This document shows, in pieces, positions 31,816 to 36,260 of a DNA stretch of 36,260 nucleotides. Position numbers and translations under genes: made by a program. This DNA comes from Anaerolineaceae bacterium. GTDB taxonomy: Bacteria; Chloroflexota; Anaerolineae; Promineifilales; Promineifilaceae. Below the pieces are notes generated by a model. It did not search any database. It was given only the letters and a program-made list of their open reading frames with translations, and was not told where the DNA came from. The stretch covers positions 1 to 36,260 of the forward strand of contig PABI01000001.1 in the NCBI GenBank assembly GCA_002699125.1. Direction: 5' to 3'. Within the stretch, counting starts at the first letter, position 1; every line of letters begins with the position of its first letter.

Positions 31816-31833
31816 ATCACCACATATGGTGAT
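31816..31833. promoter_or_regulatory. Palindromic operator candidate
   Basis: ATCACCA and TGGTGAT flank CATA, giving perfect 7-bp arms. A further TGTGGTGAT follows at 31837-31845. The site is in the control region of the small gene/DUF4386 operon. The size fits a dimeric repressor of the GntR or TetR type; no such gene is adjacent. Confidence 0.45.
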
Positions 31834-32142
31834 TGATGTGGTGATTTGTGGGATAGACGGCCGTTACAAAATCGCATTTCTAACTGCTAGCGTGGGCAGC
31901 AGGCAGACCACAAGATACGCCAGGTTAACGCCAGCACGCACCCAAAACGGCCGTTTCGCCACATCAGCGGCAAAGCGGATTTCTACTCCACGATCTGATC
32001 AACTTTTTTAGTAGTCCTACAACAAATGTTGGAGGTTAATTGAAGTTAGGAGGTGAGAAGGTGTGGGAACGGCCGTAACTAGATTGTCCCAATCTACGCT
32101 TCCATGGTGATCCCAACCTTATCGTAGATATAAATCTTGTTC
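31834..32142. other. Gene-poor spacer with possible gene remnant
   Basis: No complete gene is supported here. The minus strand is open at 31864-31998 and would read RFAADVAKRPFWVRAGVNLA plus a hydrophobic end, which looks like the C-terminus of a lost membrane protein but has no start. Three ACGGCCGT sites (31857, 31947, 32069) and AGATTG/CAATCT words near 32082-32098 are present. Short plus-strand frames have no Shine-Dalgarno or family signal. Confidence 0.4.
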
Positions 32143-32736
32143 TTATTTGTCGGGGCTGGGGTAGTGATCGGTCTCTTTGAACGAGAAGCTATATTGCTTG
32201 ATGTCAAACCCACTAAGCGTAAAAGCGAAAAGACCCAGCGAGATGAGCAACAGTGGCCAGCCAAATTCCAGAGCAAATCCACCCAGCCCCACGATGAATT
32301 CAAAGAAAACGGCAAAGACGCCAAATAGCCCCAGTCCGATTTTGATATGGTTCCAACCAGCGCGGCTTAGTTTTGGTTTGGTTTTCAGGGCCCCATAGGC
32401 CAACATGCCTAACCCAACTGCGGTGGGATAGATCAAGGTCCAAGAATAGGCCCAGGATGCCCTGTAGCCAATCATTACGTTTACCCAAAATATCAGACCG
32501 GTCATCGTCGTGACGCTACTAATGATTGACCACACCACGCCGTTTTTTTCGTCCATGAACAAGGCGATAAAAAACAGCGCGACACCCGGCACAATGATGC
32601 GGAAGGGCCATAAGTCAACGCTCAAAAGGGTGCCGAGCAAGGCGTCAAACAGGAGCAAGACACCGGTTAAAATTGTGACTTTGCCCAATATTCCAATCGT
32701 GGCATGTAGTTTCTGCTTATTACTTTGTTGTTTCAT
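32143..32736 (-). CDS. Membrane protein of unknown function
   Basis: A 197-aa protein with about five to six hydrophobic segments starting at residue 15. AAGGAG before the ATG supports the start. The C-terminal tail (about 25 residues) is polar. No family is recognised. It lies between serine hydrolase copy 3 and the small gene copy 2, same strand. Confidence 0.62.
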   Translation of the reverse strand: MKQQSNKQKLHATIGILGKVTILTGVLLLFDALLGTLLSVDLWPFRIIVPGVALFFIALFMDEKNGVVWSIISSVTTMTGLIFWVNVMIGYRASWAYSWTLIYPTAVGLGMLAYGALKTKPKLSRAGWNHIKIGLGLFGVFAVFFEFIVGLGGFALEFGWPLLLISLGLFAFTLSGFDIKQYSFSFKETDHYPSPDK

Positions 32737-32779
32737 TTTGATTCTCCTTGTTTTTGTGTGAATGTGGATTCACTACTAT

Positions 32780-33847
32780 TTATTTCCCGCGCAAAATCCG
32801 AACAATACGGCCGTAAACGACATTCGATACCATCACCTTAGTGCCACCGCCTGTATCGAAAACCGGCACTATCGGGGTGCCACCGGCTGTGTTCACAAAC
32901 TGAACCACAACCGTATCAATGTCACTGTGGTAGCGGGCAATACTGTAGTATCCAGGTATCAATCCGGTATGTTCATACTCATAAATAGAGGAGTAAATAG
33001 CCTGTTCATTATCATTTAACAATGAGCCATCATTTAAAGCCCTCAAGAAGATGCCCACATCCTCTGCTGTCGCGAGCATTGAGCCGTGCGGATCATTCTT
33101 CAAATCAGGCTCATAGCCGACCCAGTAGCCGCTCATGACATCGTCCGCATCCACATCATCAATTGAAGTAAACGTATTGTTCAACTCGAGCGGTATCAGA
33201 ATCTCCTCCTCGATATATTGCCAATGGCTATACCCCACCACTTTTGCAATGAGTTCGCCCAGCAAAAAATAATTCGTATTTGAATAACCATAATCTTCAT
33301 CCGGTGCAAAGTTAGCAGGCAAATCAAGCGCTAATTCAAGGGCGGCTTCACTGCTATTTGGTGGATTTTCCCAATAACCAGGAGCGTCGGTGAAATTGGG
33401 AATACCGCTCCGATGCTGCACCATCATCCGCAGCGTAATCTGATCGGCATATTCAATTCTGCCCACAAGTTCTGGAAAGTGATCCGCGAGCGTATCATCC
33501 AGCGACAACTGTTGGTCATTGACCAGTTTGGCGATAGAAACGGCGACATATAACTTATCGATACTGGCAATCTTGAATAATGATTGCGGGTCGGCTGGTA
33601 TTTGATCTTCTCGGTTTTTCCAGCCGGCGGTATAAAATGCGGGTGGTTCACCTGCTTCGTCCACATACACAATAATGCCATCCAAGCCATGACCAATTGC
33701 GTCATCGACTTGTTCCTGAACAGTGTCGGGTACTGGTGCTACCCAAGCCCATATTCCGTCCCAAGGTGAGAATATTACGATACAGATCAGCCCTACAATA
33801 GGTATGATTATTCTGAATATTTGAACGATTCGTTTCTTTTTTTGCAT
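32780..33847 (-). CDS. Membrane-anchored beta-lactamase-fold serine hydrolase, copy 3
   Basis: A 355-aa protein with an N-terminal anchor (about residues 8-28). Catalytic motifs: Ser95-Ile-Asp-Lys98, Tyr-Ser-Asn in YGYSNTNY, and His-Thr-Gly near residue 295. ATG 33847 is chosen over 34051 because AAAGG precedes it and the protein then matches copy 1 from its first residues. Copies 1 and 3 share most of their length, so they are duplicates. The last ACGGCCGT of the window is in its final codons. Confidence 0.85.
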   Translation of the reverse strand: MQKKKRIVQIFRIIIPIVGLICIVIFSPWDGIWAWVAPVPDTVQEQVDDAIGHGLDGIIVYVDEAGEPPAFYTAGWKNREDQIPADPQSLFKIASIDKLYVAVSIAKLVNDQQLSLDDTLADHFPELVGRIEYADQITLRMMVQHRSGIPNFTDAPGYWENPPNSSEAALELALDLPANFAPDEDYGYSNTNYFLLGELIAKVVGYSHWQYIEEEILIPLELNNTFTSIDDVDADDVMSGYWVGYEPDLKNDPHGSMLATAEDVGIFLRALNDGSLLNDNEQAIYSSIYEYEHTGLIPGYYSIARYHSDIDTVVVQFVNTAGGTPIVPVFDTGGGTKVMVSNVVYGRIVRILRGK

Positions 33848-33931
33848 TTGCGATTTTACCTTTCTGAGCTGCAACCCAAACTCATTAAACTTAAGTGACA
33901 TGAAATAAGTAGAGAAACAAGACAAATTATT

Positions 33932-33947
33932 ATCAAAACTCTTTTCA
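33932..33947 (-). promoter_or_regulatory. Shared upstream element, copy 2
   Basis: The same 16 bp as at 26732-26747, here 85 bp upstream of serine hydrolase copy 3 and just past the end of the MBOAT-like gene. The role is unknown. Confidence 0.45.
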
Positions 33948-33960
33948 AAGAAAACATAAC

Positions 33961-34458
33961 TTATGGGATCTCCAAGACCCTTTTTGCAAGAATGGTTAAT
34001 ATGGCTCCAAGAAGGAGATAGATTAAATGAACACTTGCTCGAATCCACCAAGAGTAATTCGATAAATCCATTTTAACAGCTCGTCCAACCACAACCCCCA
34101 CGCCAAGTATAAAAAACCAGGGCGTAAAGAAAAATGTCACAGATCTTCTTAACGCCATCGTCACTAAGTCGTGAAGGGCACCAGAAATCACAAATGTCAT
34201 GATGAGCGCAATCGCCATTGGCAATACACGTTGCAAGGGTGAATAGACATATTTCCCTAATCCATAGCCCCAAATAGGATTCCAATATTGCCAAAACCTG
34301 GCAAAAGATGATGCCCCAAAAGAGCGTCGCAGCATATTTTGCAATGAATTGGAATTGCCTAAGGGGACACCATTTCGCTGTTCAACATACTCGGCAAGAG
34401 TTACCCCCGACCACTCTTGTCGCCTATTAGGGTTAAGTTTGTTTTGATTATTATTCAT
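33961..34458 (-). CDS. Short MBOAT-like membrane protein
   Basis: A 165-aa protein with about four hydrophobic segments. SFARFWQYWNPIWG resembles the FW-RWN segment of membrane-bound O-acyltransferases, and TFVISGALHD places a histidine where those enzymes keep their catalytic one. Full MBOAT proteins are much longer, so this is a mini-form or C-terminal piece. ATG 34458 is preferred to GTG 34470. The region is AT-rich compared with the left part of the window. Confidence 0.45.
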   Translation of the reverse strand: MNNNQNKLNPNRRQEWSGVTLAEYVEQRNGVPLGNSNSLQNMLRRSFGASSFARFWQYWNPIWGYGLGKYVYSPLQRVLPMAIALIMTFVISGALHDLVTMALRRSVTFFFTPWFFILGVGVVVGRAVKMDLSNYSWWIRASVHLIYLLLGAILTILAKRVLEIP

Positions 34459-34530
34459 TTTATGCAGCACCTTTTAGGTAGATTTGAGAGCGCGTTTTAT
34501 TCACGCCTCAGATTTTTATCCGGCAATGAC

Positions 34531-34977
34531 TCAAATTCGGAAGGGATAACTTTCATACTGCTCCGGTGTGAGGTTGAGGACATTATTTGTATACAAACTC
34601 AAACCGAATCTGATAAAAATGATGATGGTAAAGGCGACAAAACCCGTACCATAATCAATAACTGTAAAAAAGGGGATTAGAAAAACCCAAAAGGCCGCAT
34701 TGTAAACTTTTCTTATAAGGGATAGTGGGTGTGTAAACCTTTGTTTGACAGAAACGTGGTCGTCTGAATTTTGTTGGAGCCATGCGAACCGCATGGATGT
34801 ATGTAACTCGATAACCAGTCAGAAAAGTGCCCCGAAAATTGCAAGCCCAATCAAGTCACCTCTTCCTGACCAGGCCGAAGTGGAGAAAGCCGCGACAACG
34901 TACACCAGGGTGGGAACTCCCAATCCTAACGAAAGTAAATTATTCCATCGTACGGTTAAAAATTTTTCCTTTGTCAT
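34531..34977 (-). pseudogene. Membrane protein gene interrupted by an in-frame TGA
   Basis: Reading from ATG 34977 (AAGGA upstream) gives 52 residues (MTKEKFLTVRWNNLLSLGLG, then further hydrophobic sequence), then TGA at 34821-34819. The same frame stays open for another 95 residues to 34531 (LVIELHTSMRFAWLQQN to a PFRI end). The two parts together make a sensible 148-aa, four-helix membrane protein. A nonsense mutation is the simplest reading; recoding or a sequencing error remain possible. The family is unknown. Confidence 0.65.
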
Positions 34978-35001
34978 GATGTCCGTCCTTTTTGCCACAT
35001 T

Positions 35002-35211
35002 TTACGCGTCATCTTGTTCAGCATTTTTCTTTTTTTGCAATGTTGCGCCAATACCAATACCAAACGCGATGCCAATCGCTAAGCCCGCGCCAGGATTTCC
35101 TATTGCCGAGCCAATGGCAAGGCCAACACCAACGCCTATTGCAATACCTGCCCCAATCATGTTGGTTTGGGATTTTTCATGCTTTTTATTATTTTGATCT
35201 GAACTCATCAT
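35002..35211 (-). CDS. Small glycine-zipper membrane protein
   Basis: A 69-aa protein. Residues about 18-58 are a run of Gly/Ala/Ile with GxxxG spacing (GAGIAIGVGVGLAIGSAIG), flanked by polar, charged ends. Such glycine-zipper segments insert in membranes and can self-associate. AAAGGAAA upstream supports the ATG. It could be a toxin-like or structural peptide; nothing nearby decides this. Confidence 0.6.
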   Translation of the reverse strand: MMSSDQNNKKHEKSQTNMIGAGIAIGVGVGLAIGSAIGNPGAGLAIGIAFGIGIGATLQKKKNAEQDDA

Positions 35212-35225
35212 GGGTTTCCTTTTAT

Positions 35226-35334
35226 GTGAAAGCGGGAAAGTAACTTAAAAAACATTAGATACTCGTTGCGCTTTCACTTGAGTAAACTGCGATTTTGCAT
35301 CTTGGTATTTTCAACATGCTTTCCGCAGTTTACT
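35226..35334. repeat. Two adjacent inverted repeats
   Basis: GTGAAAGCG (35226-35234) pairs with CGCTTTCAC (35269-35277). AGTAAACTGCG (35281-35291) pairs with CGCAGTTTACT (35324-35334). Both have loops of 32-34 nt and perfect arms. They lie between the glycine-zipper gene and the serine hydrolase relic. No known element type fits clearly. Confidence 0.55.
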
Positions 35335-35358
35335 TGATTGACTCCGCTAAATAGTGTA

Positions 35359-35420
35359 GCCAACAGTATAAAATGCTGGTGGTTCACCTGCTTCATGTTC
35401 TATTCCACCGTGATAATAAC
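35359..35420 (-). pseudogene. Relic of a serine hydrolase gene
   Basis: On the minus strand the stretch reads EAGEPPAFYTVG, nearly the same as EAGEPPAFYTAG of serine hydrolase copy 3 (DNA near 33621-33660). The flanking bases on the upstream side only partly match and are out of frame, and a stop follows at once. Only about 40-60 bp remain, so this is debris of an additional copy. Confidence 0.6.
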
Positions 35421-36148
35421 TACGCCGTAACCTTGTTATAAATAACAGGCATTTGTCCCTGCCACTTCTGCCAGATGTCATCTTCCGTGATCAACTCTGC
35501 CATAAAGTACCCCACGTTGATGCGACTGGTCTGCCCTGCATCAAAAATGGCGCTGCGAATGGGCGATGGATACACGTCATATCGGGTAACTTCGTCCTCA
35601 TCAATCAAATTGTCTGGCCGAACCGCAGCCCACTCAATCAGCTTATCATTTTGACCGATCTTGCTTCTGAGATAGTCTGCCGCCTGCTCATTATCACTAT
35701 GAGGGGGCAACAGTAGGCGCAGCAGACCCACAACGAACTTTTCGGTAAAGGAAATGGGTTCATTGAGATCACGGTTGCGGTTACCCGTGGTATTCATCAG
35801 CACAAATTTAGTTGGCTTTTCAGGTCTGTTTGCCTGAATGGCCTCACTTATGCGGCGAGTCGCATCAGTGACGAGTTTTCGCGGATGGCCGTACATACCC
35901 TTAAAGGTCATGTTGTGTCCCAGGCATGAGACTACTGCATCACATCCTTTGGTATGCTTGGCTAATTCCGCATCACTTAAATCAAGAACGCTGGCCTGAA
36001 TCACAGTCAGGTTATCATGATTCTTGACGGCTGTGGGCAGTTTGTCAGGTGAGCGAACAATTACTTTCACAAGTTGCCCACGATTAAGAAGTTCTTCTGT
36101 GAGCAACCGACCCGTCGCTCCTGTTGCGCCAACAATAAGTATGTTCAT
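35420..36148 (-). CDS. NmrA-like / atypical SDR NAD(P)-binding protein
   Basis: A 242-aa cytoplasmic protein. The Rossmann start ILIVGATGATGRLLTEELL carries the GATGATG motif of atypical short-chain dehydrogenases, and VIVRSPDKL follows as expected for NADP binding. The SDR tyrosine/lysine pair is not evident, so it may be a reductase of the BVR-B type or an NmrA-like redox sensor. AAGGAAG upstream supports the ATG. Bases 36149-36260 hold its upstream region with no further gene visible. Confidence 0.82.
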   Translation of the reverse strand: MNILIVGATGATGRLLTEELLNRGQLVKVIVRSPDKLPTAVKNHDNLTVIQASVLDLSDAELAKHTKGCDAVVSCLGHNMTFKGMYGHPRKLVTDATRRISEAIQANRPEKPTKFVLMNTTGNRNRDLNEPISFTEKFVVGLLRLLLPPHSDNEQAADYLRSKIGQNDKLIEWAAVRPDNLIDEDEVTRYDVYPSPIRSAIFDAGQTSRINVGYFMAELITEDDIWQKWQGQMPVIYNKVTA

Positions 36149-36260
36149 TTTTTGTCTTCCTTAAGTAGTTACCGGAAAGAACCTTAAAAACATATACGAG
36201 AAAAAGGAAGTGTGCGATACTAGGCAAATGCCAAAGTCACTGAATTTCACACTAACAGAC

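Larger units (their letters stand above)
770..32814. repeat. Highly iterated palindrome ACGGCCGT (about 52 copies)
   Basis: By-eye count gives about 52 copies between 770 and 32814, often extended to AACGGCCGTT. Examples: 770, 887, 2196, 3326, 5247, 7362, 7532, 9112, 9581, 10366, 12271, 14973, 15372, 18654, 20537, 23386, 25484, 29492, 30400, 31947. About one copy would be expected by chance. Most are in coding DNA, where they encode Thr-Ala-Val or Asn/Asp/Tyr-Gly-Arg. None is seen after 32814. Confidence 0.85.

Noticed and set aside
34745..35197. 150-aa plus-strand frame
   Set aside because: Antisense to the interrupted membrane gene and the glycine-zipper gene; its Pro/Ala-rich part is the reverse of the glycine zipper.
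1..36260. tRNA or rRNA genes, transposases, prophage genes
   Set aside because: None could be recognised on either strand by eye; a tRNA scan was not possible here.

Overview
The window looks like chromosomal DNA of a Chloroflexota bacterium (Anaerolineae-like). This is inferred from gene style: E/P/T-rich lipoprotein linkers, MalT-like LuxR regulators starting with a TKLYLPP-type motif, type III pantothenate kinase, NarL-type kinases with cytoplasmic GAF domains and a B12-binding MerR regulator. No rRNA, tRNA, transposase, integrase or CRISPR array is visible.

Left part (1-5.5 kb), a cobalamin block: a sigma70-like promoter, a cobalamin riboswitch with a downstream intrinsic terminator, then btuF-btuC-btuD-like genes for B12 (or corrinoid/siderophore) uptake. 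They are convergent with a CarH/LitR-type MerR regulator that carries the AdoCbl photoreceptor motif W-x9-EH.

Centre (5.6-16.8 kb): a stand-alone GIY-YIG protein and a CARDB lipoprotein; a minus-strand unit histidine kinase - CorC/CNNM transporter - NarL response regulator; then a plus-strand run of coaX, a solute-binding lipoprotein, an alpha/beta-hydrolase-fold protein without a recognisable nucleophile, a membrane histidine kinase and a DmpA-type P1 peptidase.

Right part (16.8-36.2 kb), all on the minus strand: a VOC protein, small membrane proteins, three membrane-anchored alpha/beta hydrolases, a 908-aa MalT-like regulator, two MDR oxidoreductases, three beta-lactamase-fold serine hydrolases plus a relic of another, two copies of a cassette (small RWxxWF / DQAALHG protein plus polytopic membrane protein), a short MBOAT-like protein, a gene broken by an in-frame TGA, a glycine-zipper protein and an NmrA-like protein. 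Paralogues suggest local duplication. The last ~3.4 kb is AT-richer and lacks the window-wide palindrome.

Two non-genic signals dominate. (1) The 8-bp palindrome ACGGCCGT occurs about 52 times (counted by eye; about one expected by chance), mostly inside genes, where it writes TAV or NGR tripeptides. (2) Intergenic spaces hold inverted arrays of degenerate 7-bp repeats (plus 9-bp and GTAGGGGC-type relatives). These lie inside the riboswitch, encode a lipoprotein signal peptide, and supply the last codons and stops of several genes.
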